From: Nilaparvata lugens
Taxonomy: Eukaryota > Arthropoda > Insecta > Hemiptera > Delphacidae
Length of the DNA stretch: 64,000 nucleotides
NCBI RefSeq assembly: GCF_014356525.2
Contig: NC_052508.1
Location: 58,689,441-58,753,440 of the forward strand
Direction: 5' to 3'
The notes under the pieces are model-generated. The model had not been told where the DNA came from. It saw only the letters and a program-made list of their open reading frames with translations, and did not search any database. Below, in pieces: positions 26,320 through 39,905 of this stretch; the first letter of the stretch is position 1, and each line of letters opens with the position of its first letter. The translations under genes and the position numbers were made by a program.

Positions 26320-28109
26320 GTAAATAAATGTATAATGGCATCAATTTCTAACTCTTCCTACAATTCATCAAAAGCTAAATAAACAAAGGAGTTATCTATT
26401 GATTGCAGATTATTTAAATTCTCCCATTCCGTTCGAATCCTCATTTTATATGAATTTTTACCTTTAAACTACTGATTCTTTGTATCAAAATTAATGGATC
26501 TTTCTTCATAAATAATTCAAAAGTTCTGGTATTATTTAATAAATTAGCGTTCAGTTAAAACCTTTAACGCCATGAAAAAACACAGTCAGGAAAATATAAA
26601 ACTTTAGCAAGTCTCAAACTCAACATAATATTCAAAATTACATTCCAATTTAAAGACTATCTTCCTGACTTCCAGCAATACTCTACAATGATATATCTTC
26701 AGAAACAATAACTCAAATGTAACATAGCTGAAAACTTTCTTCTCTACTTTTTATACTTCTTAAGAAAAAATTATAATTATCTTCCATTACTAATAAAATC
26801 AAAAGGACTATTCTCAATCAATATTATTAACTTGAACAATAACCTGCCATCTCTGTGTTGTTTACCAGAAACCCCTCGCCTCCTGCCATCCTTCTAAAGG
26901 CCTCATCCATAACAATAATGTTTTTTTATAATAGAATTCTTCCAATTAGCGCGTGTTCCACAACATTACATTTATTGAACATAGTTTATGACTTCTATAA
27001 TTTGTTGTAACAGGAAGCCATATAAAGCAACAATTGAGAAGTTTCAAAAAGTCCTGTAGCATTATGAATAAATCCCCTGAACCTTACCTTCCACTTCCCA
27101 CAGTCACTCGAAAAAAACTTATATTATTATAATTATATATAATTAATAATATTCCCTACTAATATTTCCTCCTTAATATTTCATACTAAGTCGATTTGGA
27201 TTGATATGGAGGAAAAATGTAATCAACTGTATTCAAGACAAATGGTAGGAAATGGAATAGTTCGGCAACAACATCATTCATTCGAAATCATCCTATAAAT
27301 GTTGTACCGTTGCACATACGTTGTCAGGGTTAGGCCTACATGCAGAGAATTAGTATTTTGAGTACCACTGTTCAGTGTGGGCCCAACCTGTATAAATTCA
27401 AATTCAGATCGTTGCTCTAAATTTATGGTCAAAGCTGAGTGCATGAGCAAATTGGAATATGACAGTTCTGTAGGCACATAAAAGCCTTTCAGTTAGGATA
27501 AATCTTCGTGGCTATAAGTTTGAATGCTGCGTTTTTCATTGTCACCTAGTGCTTCAATCTCCCTTTCTCATTTCACCATTTATTTCATGGGAAAACTTTA
27601 CCCATGTATGGCCTCAATTCATAACTCTCACACGTATTCCTGGAATAAATTATCTTTTCATCCAAAGCACGCTAGTATTTCTATCTTACTATTTCTATAA
27701 AGTATTCTTGCACTCTATATTCCTAATCTTCCATTCACGCAAGTGTTCCATCAAGATGTCAATGAGTATTATCAGAGATCATAGCTTTTTAAATTCTCTC
27801 ATATATTTCAAAGAGTTGTACAGTAAATGTCCTCCTTTGCAGTCCCTGTAATAACACTAGTAGTGAGCCATGATCATGAATACACCCTTTCACATTATTG
27901 GAGTCATGAATGACAACTAGCTACTGGTGATAATGTAGTCTCTACTTATTCATCTATTCGAACATCATAATTCAAATTTATGCATTCGTATTGCGAGGTT
28001 TGCAATCTATTCTCATTTGTTATTGGAAGATGTCTCCTTTTTGATCATATACTCCTTTTATAGAAAGTTCACGATGTTGATGAGGAAAGAAAGAGATACA
28101 TAGTAACGC
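26320..28109. other. intergenic/intronic, nothing recognised
   Basis: AT-rich sequence. A 100-codon + frame at 27549-27851 is hydrophobic and AT-driven, with no recognisable homology. Confidence 0.5.
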
Positions 28110-28185
28110 CATCAGTGAGTAAAAATCGCTATCATGATAGCCAACCTCCGCCATGGTGAAGGTACATGAGGAAGAAGAAGAGGAA
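28110..28185 (+). mobile_element. minimal RTE-like LINE 3' tail
   Basis: ATGATAGCCAACCTCCGCCA followed by TGGTGAAGG and GGAAGAAGAAGAGG matches the end of the LINE at 20340-20815 (ATGATTTCCAACCTCCGATA, GAGAAGGAACC, AGAAGAAGAAG). Only the last few codons and the tail remain, an extreme 5' truncation. Confidence 0.65.
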
Positions 28186-29099
28186 TTCATTCCATGGTGA
28201 AATTTCAGAAATGGAGAATTTCATATGCACTGAATTATTAATCTCATATCGAAAGCATACAACAAACAATATGAGTTTTCCAGCGAGAAAGTTATTTGAG
28301 AGCAGTTTGTTGATTATTCGTCATATAATGCCTATTTCATCCTGAAACTTGCCCGAACACAAGAGTGCTACAATATGTTAACAATCCACGTGTATGTTTT
28401 GGATGTATGGGATAGCTGTTGACAATGAATCCATCTATTCATCATTCTATCTCAACTGAAAATTGACTTGCTCCAGACAATGATAGAGGATTCATTATTC
28501 GATCTAACCTCCTAGATTTGACATGAGTTTAGAATCGGAAGTACACATAGAGTTTAACAGGATATTGTGATTGGTAAAATCATCTAATAAGTAATATAAA
28601 GCGCAGATGAATGGTAAAATGATAGCACAAGTGCTCTTAATGATTTAATGATTACGACTGAGAACTTAGAATTCAAGCTTTTTCTCTGTTTCTAATGAAA
28701 GAATGGAATCGTAGGAACGGAACTGTTTTTCATGAAAAGATTTTATTCTCTCATTTTCAACCCCCGGAAAAGTTTAATCTTTCGAAATTCGAATAAAACC
28801 TTCTCAACATCCAGGATAATCGTATATTAATACAAAACTCAACCTCTCTTCTTCTTTTTGATATTACTCCAAATACACTTCTCTGCACTCTGTAGAGAAT
28901 GTTCTGAAAATATACTTCTCATTGAACATTGGATTACAAGAAAATATATTGAGAATCACTAGTTATTGGGATAGTATGACAAAGTTTCAAGAGTAATTTT
29001 CAGTTACTTTCTGTGTTTTTGTAAAGGTGATGATGTAGTAAATATTTATATAAAATGAAAACGACTCTATTTTCCCAAAACCACTGATTTATCATCTCT
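28186..29099. other. intergenic/intronic, nothing recognised
   Basis: AT-rich, no supported feature. Confidence 0.55.
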
Positions 29100-29328
29100 A
29101 GTAAACTAAAAGCTCAAACATTGAGCAGCAGAATCAATGGTTTGAGTAAAGCGATACGATTGGTCATTAGCTAGCGACCAATAAAGGTTGAGCTATGCTT
29201 TCATTGGATTACTTGAAAGTGTGTCATGTCTCGGCCAATGGCAGTAGAGCTAGCATCTATTGACCGACAGATAATAGCCAATCGTAGGGCTTCACCCATG
29301 CTTGATGTTCAAGTTTTCAGTTTACTGG
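29100..29328. mobile_element. foldback/MITE-like element
   Basis: The left half (AGTAAACTAAAAGCTCAAAC ... ATACGATTGGTCATTAGC) and the right half read in reverse complement (AGTAAACTGAAAACTTGAAC ... CTACGATTGGCTATTATC) align over about 110 bases with small indels, so the segment can fold on itself. It contains five CCAAT/ATTGG pentamers. No target-site duplication could be fixed. Confidence 0.6.
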
Positions 29329-32300
29329 ATATTGATAATGGTGTAATAACTGGAAATAGTATCTCATATTTTTTTAATCAATCAAGGTAGTTTTGACAAT
29401 ATCAAGTCGTTTCAATTAAATGTTATATTTTCTGTATTACGCTATACATTATTGGAAAAAAATGCAAAGCCATCCAGAATTCTCCTTCTTCCATACTAAA
29501 ACTGTGACCTGAATAACAGAGATAGAATTTGATATTGATATTTCTCAAGTTAGTGGAAGTTCTTTAATTTTGAATAATTCAGGAATGAGCTTGTTGATTT
29601 GAAGTTATGATGCACACAAGTCATCGAAATGAGAATGATGGTTCACTTTTTCATTTAATTTCGCTGTATCTTCTCTCCCCATCATCTTTCTATGAGTCTC
29701 AGTCCTTGACTTTATCAAAGTTATCCTTCACTTGACTTATTAAATACTCATCTTTCCTATTCAATGAGAAATAGTCGTACTGAGGACTTTCTTCATAAGC
29801 TGGAGTTCATTCTCAATTCATAATGTAAGTTCAGGGGATGTCGAAGTCATGGACTGGAGTATTTCCATTTTCAATAATTTGATTTCTTGAAAAGTTCACC
29901 ATAGATACATTAATATGGAGGTCAAGACTCCATTTTGGAGATGGCGATTTATGATGAAAGCGAGTGTGGAGGTCAAGTGACTGAATGAGTCGGAAAGTTG
30001 TTGGATGTAGACAAAACAAAGTTTAATAAATAGCTCGAGGGAGAAGACATCTTGAGTCAAAGCGAAAGAGAAGAAATTGGGAAGAGTCCAAGCTATGAAG
30101 TATCTTATAACGAGCAGAATAGAGCTGATCTTTCTCTTCTCCGGGGATAAGCGCAAAATCTTGCCATAAACCAAGATACCACAACCGCATTCGATACTTG
30201 CAATTTCTGTTTTCTTGCCCCTACCAAATTCTCAACTCTATTCGAACTTGATACAATGATGGGAGATTACTCTCTGAAATTGCATCGCTGCTAATGAGTA
30301 GCCATCCAACTTGTGAAATCACAAATTGAACTACAATTTCTGAGTTTTATGCAAGAAAGAATTACAACTTCTGATGAATTCTTGAGTCATTACAAATATT
30401 GTTCCGTTTCAACTTAACAAAAATAAAATATATATAGAATTATGTTTTCAACCCAATGATATTGCTATAAGTTGATAAAATGTCTACAACATAGCTTTAC
30501 TTGTTGCATACTTGATAACGAACTTCAAATCCTAAAAAATCAAAATTTTTCTTGGAGATTATGTTCAAATGAGAGCAGGGTTATGAGCATTGAAATTGGA
30601 CATATTGAATTCATGAATCGTCTCTTATTCATTCCATCTTTCTTAGATTACACCAATCTCACTTTCTTCTCTCACTCTATCCGATGAAAAGTTGGAATAT
30701 CGTATAAAGATCAGAACCTTGGACCTATAAGCAAGCTAGATTCCTATTTTTGATGAAACCTATGCCGTAGTTCTTCATGAATCGTGATCAGTGATTCATT
30801 TAATAAGTGAGTGGGTGAGTTTAGAATTTCATTAGTAAAGACTGAGTTCGAAATCTACAAACATCAACATCATCATCTAGCAAGTAATATTTGAATAGTG
30901 CGCAATATCCTCTTATTCAGAACATGAATCAATAATAAATCCATCATAGAAAAACAGTATTATGTCGAATCTTTCAGCCTGCTTCACTGTGCCTTGCAGT
31001 GGGTTCGAATCTCACCCGGTTACATGAATATTCGAAAATCTCATCCCTCCAATCATAAAAAAGATCTCAAAGTAAGGAGTTACATGAAGAACAATCAATT
31101 AACATAGAAGAAAATCTAGTAATAACGCAGCACTTTTGATTATCATCTTTATCATAGCCCCACATGAATTTCGTTGAAAGATCACGTGTACGTCTGGTTG
31201 CATCGTTAGGCATATTGATAAAATGTGATATTGTTTATATTGGTGCAAGCTTTTCAGAGCAGAGTATCATAATCAAGGGAAATATCAATGATATTTATTT
31301 ATCCATTTATTCACTATCTATTCTGTTAAAAATTATACGAGTCTTTCATGAATGTGGAAAAATAATTAAAGTGTATTAAAGTACTATGCATCAAAGAGCT
31401 GATTCAATTTCTCTTCCTCAAGTAATTCAACGAAATCTGTTCGTCATTGTTCCTCATCAGGAGACAAAGGTGTGCTCTAGTCTCTAGATACACAAATTAC
31501 TATTTGCAATCTATAACTCCGACAACTGTTGGTGCTTAATAAGCTATAAGATGTGCCTGAGATGATAAGGTATCTTATATCATAATGGGAGTCCACCTCG
31601 TTATTCACGCATAACCTTCGCAACTCACCCATAAAATCATTATTTATGAAGATATTGTAGTACGTTCCTGTACATGGTTCAATGGTTGTAACACTATCTT
31701 ATTCGTGATTAAGAACCGTATTCTTCTATAATATTTTAAAAAATCAATCAAGTAGCCTATAGTTTGTTTCTCTATCAGTCAATAGTCATGAGCCAATGAT
31801 GGAGATTCTGGTTCTTCATTCATGAAACTATTCTATCGATCCGACCTTTTAATGTTGAGCAAGATCCATTAATGTATCTCTCATTTCTAAGCGGAGGTGA
31901 TATCTCTATTGTTGTCGATTCTCTGTTGTTAAACATTGAAGCTTGTTCTGAGATAGAACTGGTATAATTTTCATAGAATGGATTCAGGACACTCAAGCTG
32001 GAAACTACTGAAATGTTGCTTCCAGAAGTGAGGACTTGGCAATAATCATTATTTGCCATGATATTCTCCTCGCCAAGTATCGCAGCCTTCAGTTGTTTTA
32101 TGTTTATGGAAGTTCCAGATGGAATGTTCAAATGAGTCATACTCATAAAACTCTGAATTGGAGAAACTAGTCCTCCCTCTATCTCTGTAAGTTTCCTTAT
32201 GAGTAACCTGTTTGAGATATGTACATTAAATACTCTCTTTTAGTGCCTAACATAAATATTCTTTACTATTATGTTCTAGCAATAACTCATTTCTCCTAAG

Positions 32301-32660
32301 ATTTAGATGTTTTATCATAATGATATACTGGAGCCCATACGTCACATGTGGATTAAATTGATGGACGATTCTATTTTCGTCTTATTTTCTCTCGAAATTT
32401 CAAGTTGCTGTATATCAAGGAAATTTGTATCATGACATCGGCCTATTACAGTGACAAAACGAAAAATTGATAATAAACCTTTTTTGATATTGAGCTTTCC
32501 AATCTTCTCAAGCTTTTTCTTATTGTTGAATTGGATTGAATTCTTTTCATTCTTTCAAGCTTCATCACTGCTACTTTTTGTATGAGCTAATGTTCCGAGA
32601 AAATCGAATTAGACATCTCTTTATTAACACCAGAAGATGCATGTGAGTTACTAGTCAATA
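29329..32660. other. intergenic/intronic, no supported gene
   Basis: AT-rich sequence. A minus-strand frame of about 108 codons at 31820-32146 reads plausibly but has no homology I recognise. A tRNA T-arm-like GTGGGTTCGAATCTCAC lies near 31009 without the rest of a tRNA. Confidence 0.5.
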
Positions 32661-32757
32661 CTACAGTAACTATATTGGGTAATATAGATACTATATTGAT
32701 AAGATATATATTATATATTATTACCCAATCTTATTTTGGATAATATAGTTACTGTAG
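32661..32757. mobile_element. 97-bp MITE with target-site duplication
   Basis: CTACAGTAACTATATT at the left end and AATATAGTTACTGTAG at the right end are near-perfect inverted repeats. The element is flanked by TCAATA on both sides (32655-32660 and 32758-32763; 7 bp if G is included). The interior is AT-rich and also self-complementary (ATTGGGTAATA near 32675, TATTACCCAAT near 32720). It has no coding capacity. Confidence 0.8.
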
Positions 32758-32763
32758 TCAATA

Positions 32764-35700
32764 CAATGTAGCCTACATGTAATTTTATCTTCACAGTTCA
32801 ATCAGACTTGACAAATAAATAGAATGATGATTTCTCATTTCTGACCTATGAAATGATTGGGAATCTAATTCAGAATTAATATTGTAGAATCATTTTTGTT
32901 CAATCGTCAGAATAGATTTAATAAATAACGGGATGAGAATGGAAGCTGTTCAGTTCAGCAATCGTTGGAAGCCATCAGGAACATCTGTTCCTGTTCGCAA
33001 TATGGATTTTCTTCCGACAAAACACAATAGCATCTATCACGAGCTTCTGAAGATGGAGTCCAAATCATCATTATAGCAAAAAGCAGATTGCAGTGTTGTG
33101 GCAACCCATTCAAGCGCGTACACGAACCAACGTAACTCAACATCACGATCGTCCGCTTGTTTCGCTCAAGCAGAACAACATAAATAAGAAGGTCTTCCCT
33201 GAAGGTGTTGGTGGGTTGTCAGGTTAACTCTTGCTTGTTAGAGCTCAATGGGACGGCATTGGAGTACATCACGTGTTTTGCAATGTGATACTCGTTTTAC
33301 CTCATTTCTCGAGTGAAATGGATTTTTTGGCGTATGGCCAAATAATGACACACTTTACTGCCCACTTTCCAGATTTTTCCAGCTAACACGCATCGGCCAT
33401 CCTTTTTCCGCCGCTTGTTCGTGACCGTGCCTGCGCGTGCGTCTCTCAAGATCCGCAGAGTCGTTCCATCATTTCCACGGCTTTTCTTGCGAGTTATTGA
33501 ATGGCGTCTGCTCTTTCAGTCTGCCACTCTCTAGATAGGCTTCGAATTTCTCAGCAGCGTGAGTTTCATCTCATGTTATACGAACTATGTGATATGTATT
33601 TCAATAAGATTCAAGTAATATTTCTCCCGAATACTCCACGAACATCTGACTATCTATTCTACTCTCATGGTACAGGCTTATTCAGGATGAACTTTAATCT
33701 TAACAGATCTGCCCTACTGCACAAGCTCATTCCTCTCATCAGAATTATTATCAAGGATCTCATATTAAATTGGTTCTTATTTCTGCCTTACATCATCATA
33801 TTTTGATGTCGCTCGCTTAGCGTATGAATAGGTACGATAATCCCAACGGAAATTCACTAAAAATTCAAAGTCATGAATCAATACAGACTCTGTTGGAATT
33901 CAGCCTGATATATATATATGTAACTTTATTTTGGAAACACGTTACTTGATTATACGAGTTGTATTAAACATTTTTCTGTGCGAAAAAGGATTGAGATTCC
34001 ACTCATGCAACTGAATTGGATTCAAAGTTGTGCGTTGGGGAAAAGTTTGGCTATTGAATTGTCTCCTCGAGACACTCTCGTCCGTTTATTTTTTCCTGAG
34101 CTTGAAATGAGTAAGCAAGGAAAACACACTTCAGGCTCTCCAGCTCTCTAAGTACATTGTGTAACTCCAGAGCTATTTTGGAAAAAAGGATTCTCTGCTA
34201 GCGGAGCAATGTTTTCTTTGTTCCTTTCACCTCTATGCATGTTTGTCAGTTCACTGTGGAATGGCTTTTAACTTTCCCATTTACATTGTGTTCGTTCCCA
34301 TTCATTACTCCATTACTTTCCGTTCTTCATGACATAGCATCGATTCTATAGATGTGACAATCGTGTCACATAAATTGTATCAACATTTTCTATTATTCTG
34401 TTTACAGGTTTATCGCCTTGAGGGACCGGAGGATTATTAAACCTTATTAAGGCCTTGAGAAATCGGACTACATTCTTGATCAATACAGCAGATTCGAAAT
34501 TGATGTAAGTGATGATAAATCTTATTTGCATGAAATATGTAAAATAGTATAGGAATCGCAATGTATATTATCATCACTCTGATACCGCATTATACAGTTG
34601 AATAGGAATAATATATATTATATATAGGAGCTTTCATATGAAAAAGTTATATTTGCTCAGAGGATGATTCACATTGATTGTGAATCTAATCATTAAGACA
34701 ATTCGATAAATTCAATAAACATTATCAACGTGATGAAGTTTGAAGAAAAACTTTTTTTTCTCTGTTCCAATCCAATAGTTTTTCTTAGATTTTCTCTGCG
34801 GGGTCGAAGATAGAAAGAGCATGGATTTTGATAATGTTCAATTCAATGGTTTGATATAAAAATTAAATTGTGTGGAAGTGAATGGTATGGAGAAGATTCT
34901 GCGATTTCAATAGTCGTCAGGAAACAGTTTAATTTTAAACGTTCTTTTTTGGCTCAGTTTTCTGATGAAATTTGTATTTTTATTCGACGATGCTTAAATT
35001 ATAATGGATGATGGAATTCGTAACGAGATATTTCATTGGAGCATCTCTCGTTATGTTGCTTTATGTGCAATTAAGGTGGATTAAATTTGAACGAAAGCTG
35101 AAAACGACTGAAATTGTCTGAACACGATTCAGCCTTTGTGAAGCGGTTCCGCACATTAAAAATTACAGTCGACGCTTAATTACGCCAGTTTGGACGCGCA
35201 CCCTCGTGCATGAATGAGTTGCGCGGCGAGGCATGATCGGTCATGCAGAAACACTGTTCGGTCTGAGGCACAATATGTCGCCAACCTGATTTCCGCCTCA
35301 GTTGTGGCCGAAATTCAAAAGAAATTGCTTCACCCGCCATCAGAATATTTCTCCGCATCCCGATCACAGGGTCAAACGCCACCTGATCTTTGGAGACCAG
35401 CCTCTCTCTTTTTCCGCTGAAATTTGTGATCGAACGAGGAACGACTTTGCCGATTTATTGCAATTTCACGCTTCAATAATCTGTGGTCCACGCAGCAAAA
35501 AATGATGTATGGTAATCAATATTGATTCAGACCTTTTATCAGGTGAACTTCTGTTTTCCACCTCATTTGCCTGGACCTGTTTGAAATATTGTACTTTGTT
35601 CTATCATCATCCTCCACTTACCCAAGATATCACCCAAGACTCCACTTACCAAACTTATACATTCATACATTGACTAGAAAATCAAAATCAGAGAATTCAC

Positions 35701-36402
35701 AATATTTCATAAATTGAACAAATTAATGAAATTTTCCAGCTGAAAACGTTTATTCGGGATGTAAGATAAAACTGATAAGATTGTCAAGTTAAAAATAATT
35801 GACAATAAGTCATGTCATTAACAATATTGACTTGCTTTTTGATGAATATTTGAACGAATTCAACTGGTTTGGTATGTCTGTGTCTTTAATATCATGGCGT
35901 TGTTCAGAGTTTTTGCTAGTTAGGATTAGAGTATTATTATATCGTTAATGATTCACCTTCTAATGATTTCCGTTCCAATCGATTCTCTGAAGGTTGATCG
36001 CAATTGACTGTCGAGATTTTCAACGTAGAATTTTCAAATGTCAATCACAACACACAGCAATCGGTTCAATTTCAGGTTTCAATAATAGATAAACTCACCT
36101 TGATAGATAATGTTACTTTATTTTTCTCTCCCTATCATTTTTGATGATGTACTTGTTGTATGAATCAACAAAGAATAAATAATAAAGAACAGTCACTGTA
36201 TTGACTAAATAGAATACAGTGTGATCACGTAGTCTCATGTCACATGAGAAATATTATTTATATTTTTCCTTATCCCATCACTTTAGAAAAACTTTCTACG
36301 TTTCACACTGTAACAATATTTATTGTTACAATTGTGAGTGATGAGAATTATGCGAATTAGCCTGAGAAGTTAGCCTGTTGTGAAAATGGATTTTGCTGTT
36401 TT
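32764..36402. other. intergenic/intronic with a few GC-rich islands
   Basis: Islands at 32940-33150, 33370-33560 and 35160-35500 stand out from the AT-rich surroundings. Each has short open frames on one or both strands without recognisable homology. They could be regulatory DNA or diverged exons. Confidence 0.45.
35160..35505. other. GC-rich island, open on both strands
   Basis: About 350 bases close to 50% GC inside AT-rich DNA, with open frames of 67-68 codons on both strands. No domain recognised. It contains a TCF-like GATCTTTGGA and a TTAATTACG motif. This is compatible with a conserved regulatory block or an eroded exon. Confidence 0.3.
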
Positions 36403-36613
36403 GCTTTTCGGCGTTGTGTTGTGTTGACTCTGTAAGTGTGTGCGTAGAAGCTATGATCCTAAGAATAACATCAATTTTCCTGGAGCAACAGCTTAGTTCA
36501 TGACCCTTGCTTTTCTGCGTTGTGTAGTGTCGACTCTATAGGTGTGTGTGTAGAAGTTGTGGTACTGGGAAGATCAACGATTTTCCTAGAATATCGGTCT
36601 GGTTCACGACCTT
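36403..36613. repeat. 106-bp tandem duplication, diverged
   Basis: GCTTTTCGGCGTTGTGTTGT (36403) and GCTTTTCTGCGTTGTGTAGT (36509) start two units. They share GACTCT-TA-GTGTGTG-GTAGAAG, TTTTCCT and GTTCA-GACC-TT. Divergence is roughly 20% by eye. Confidence 0.8.
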
Positions 36614-36721
36614 ATAAGGCAAGGAATTTACAGCTGTCAAGGAAAAATAGCTTTCACTTGGTGGGAGAATGTATCTTAAATTGTAGTTGTAACGTTCCTT
36701 TCTATTGGTGGAAATTTTTCT

Positions 36722-39021
36722 AGAGAATAGTGGCTACCAATCACAGTTGGCGTTGGTTGGCTTCCCATCTAGTGAGGCCGTTTACAGCTGTCCACGGCAA
36801 TACGAGAAAAGCGAAGTGCATTCACTCAGCGTCTGGCCTCCGTCATAAGCAGTACAAAATGTAGTCTGATCAATACTTTGTGTTAATCATGGCTTCCATG
36901 CCAGCTTTAGGCCTTTTTAGTATTTGGCTCTGGAACCGTTTGTTCCAGTAGTGTTTTTAGTTTTTTTCCGCCTCAGTAGTTGCTTTAATTGAGAAGAGAG
37001 AGAGTATCAAATTGTCACCTCACAATGGAGATTTTCCTCCTATAACCGCTACTAAAGGTACGTCATAGATTATAATATAATTAAGGAAATGATTATCGAT
37101 GAAAGCTTCCATCAGAGTGTTAAATTTGTTGTGATAGATACATTTGAGTGTAATATGTAGAAATGTAGAGTACCATTCTGAAGAAGGAATTGAGAATGAT
37201 ATTTTTGATTTTAAATTATTTTTGAAGAGGAAGCTATTAACCTAAATTTCAATTACTGTTGTTTAAATCCAAATTGACTGATGTTTATAGTATATTATTA
37301 TGAGTTCTATCAGTATTTTTGTTATAGATTTTATTTGTCTTTTTGATTCTAATGAAAAGCTTTCTTGATTATTTAGGAAACACCTATCATGTAATTTATT
37401 CTTTTAAAATTACACCATATATGTAATTTACGTAAGAGAACTGACTAAACTAACAACAATACTCGAAATACCTTGTTATGAAAAGTAATTCAATCAACTT
37501 GTGAATTATGTAGGCCTATTATGGAATAACTATGTACTCATCGCTTTGTGTATAGGGCATAACCCTGATTACAAATAAATTCTATTCTATTAAATCAAGA
37601 GATTGAAGTAGGTAATGTCTATTTATGTTTTAAAGTAATAAGTATTGATTTGAGTTTTATATAACCTAAAATAGGTTGATTTTATTATATAACTGAAGTT
37701 AAGTTAATTTGTATTATCCTAGTTTATTTTTTTATTCTAACAGCGGTGTAAGTACGGGAACATCAAGTATGGGATCAACGTACGAATCCATCAATTCACG
37801 GGTTCATGAACGTGTGTCTTTAAGCCGCTGAGACGCCTCTGAATCGATGGCCGTCCTAGAAGCTTGGGGTATGCTGTCTCCTGTCCATCTGGACGTGTAG
37901 AGCTCGATCACCGAGCCTAGATTCAAATTGAAGAAACGGCTATGAGGTAACAACTTTTTCCAAATTAAACGAACGTCCCAGGAACTCCGGATGTGACAAA
38001 ATGAGTTTTAGTGACTACAGACTTTCAATCAATTAAAACGTGCGGAATTAGACTTTTGTTAAATCGTAATTTTGAGTTATTATTGGGGATAGATAGATTA
38101 TTAATTTTATTAATTTGGTTTGAGTAATAGATTTTCGGTTGTATCTTTACATTGAAATGTGAGGCATATTTTCTCTGTAAGGATCCAGCTGGGAATTTCA
38201 GTTTTCTTTAAATTTATAAATAATTATAATCTTCTAAACTACTAAAAGTTGAATGAGTATATGAATTTTTAAAGGTCCCTTATTGATTAAATTAATGTTT
38301 TAAAATAATTCTCATCTTAAAGTTGTAAAGGATCAAATGAAGTTTCAAGGACCCTAACCTTTTCTAAATTTGTTTTGATGACATAAATTTTTTTAATAGT
38401 TTTTTCCAAGGTAGTATTCCATGATGTGATACTTGAGGAATGTTTGTCTTTGCAGCTTTCATGATATAAAGATACAGAATAGTTATCATTGGGGATCATT
38501 AATATTTGATAATGTTTTGATAGTGTTTTAAAGTTTCCAAGTGTGTTCTAAATTTAATGTTCTAAGAATTTTATGAATTTTATGTGGATCTTTTCTTAAA
38601 ATATTAATTGTCATTAATGATTAACTTTTGAGACATACCTATGATAATTTTCAATTCTTATTTTGAAATTAGAGTCCTTTAAGCTTCTTATGATTCAATC
38701 AAAAACGTTTTCAATGTAGAGCATACAGAGTAGGTTATTACCGACTTATCTATATCAGAGATAACTTTCTAAATTTAGTTATTTTATTTTCGGTTTTCAT
38801 GATGTAACTTCTTTGTTTTTTTTTAATTGTTGAATTTAACTGTAAGAGGTGACAATATAGTTGATACCTTCTCTCTATTTCGTTGTCTCTCTTGTCATTT
38901 CTGGTTTCCCGTTCTCTAGCACTAGGTATGTTTATCAAGCGTCCCTTTTATTAAGTTATATTGTGTGTGCTTCTAAATTCTAAATTCCAAATTAACTTTC
39001 TAAATTTCATAGCACGGCACA
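36722..39021 (+). repeat. possible diverged LTR-like tract
   Basis: The tract ends TCTAAATTCTAAATTCCAAATT ... CACGGCACA (39016-39021). This resembles the terminal part of the 13.5-20.3 kb LTR family and its GGCACA end. The middle carries GGGTTCATGAACGTGTGTC, comparable to GCGGTTCATGTGTGTCCC in that LTR. AATAAA signals near 37,577 and 39,280 would fit a retroelement 3' end. No TG start, second LTR or coding region was identified, so the call is tentative. Confidence 0.3.
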
Positions 39022-39897
39022 ACACGGATATATGGATTGGGGGAATAAATATAGAGAAAAAATAGCATAAGCTATCGTATAGCGTAAGTTGAATAATAGT
39101 GAGTCAAGAATGTACTAATGAAGAATCATAAATTATTTTAAAGTATTAAAAAATCATATTCGATTTCAAATTTATAAGTTCTTTACTCATTCCCCACACC
39201 CAGACTTGTTGTCTTTGTGAAAATATTCACTAGATATATTTTGTCTCTGCTGCTGCATTTACTTATTCTGTGAATAAAGATTATTTGATTTGATTCATTA
39301 CAATTTCATACCTTGACTTACACGTTATAAAAAAATAAAAGTAACAATGCAAGAGAATGTGATGCTTCACAAGACTTCGTGAAATATAAGGTGGAAATAC
39401 GACGAAGAACCTTTGCCTGGTGCTTGATTTACACCCTTATTATCATGGATATGAGAAAAATTAACTAGGCTACCCGAAAAAAAATTATTTTGAATATTTT
39501 ATTATTATGAATAATTATTAGTTTATCAAAATTTCAGTGTAGTACGTGATAATCCAAGTGAAATATTTCAAACAACAAGAAAACATATCTCCCATCACCT
39601 CGAGCTTTGAAGTATGTCTGACAATTAAACAGATATTTCAAAAAAAAAAATTATCCAGTATGACTCAGTCTCATGAAGCTAATTGTAAATTGACAATAGT
39701 TCTCATCTAGTGTGGAAGTTGGCTAAGCAATCCCAAATTGCCACATGTCCATTTCTTGAACCAAGTTGAACTCATGCTATAATTTTAATTGGTTTGCTAA
39801 ACTGCAAATTGTAGCGACCTCGCTGGTGGCTGTCCTTAATTATCTTTAGCGTGGGGGTGGAGGAGTTCGCAACTTTTTACAAGAAAGTTTGTTGTCG

Positions 39898-39905
39898 TAT
39901 AAAAG
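39898..39905 (+). promoter_or_regulatory. possible TATA box
   Basis: TATAAAAG is followed about 40 bp later by a CACGTG E-box and a GC-richer stretch with a short ATG frame at 40007-40207 (66 codons, MRKVWRMREDAAAAYMTHR). No initiator or gene was confirmed. Confidence 0.2.

Noticed and set aside
30990..31020. tRNA T-arm-like GTGGGTTCGAATCTCAC
   Set aside because: The T stem pairs well, but there is no matching acceptor, D or anticodon arm upstream, and no A box at the right distance, so no tRNA gene or clear SINE.
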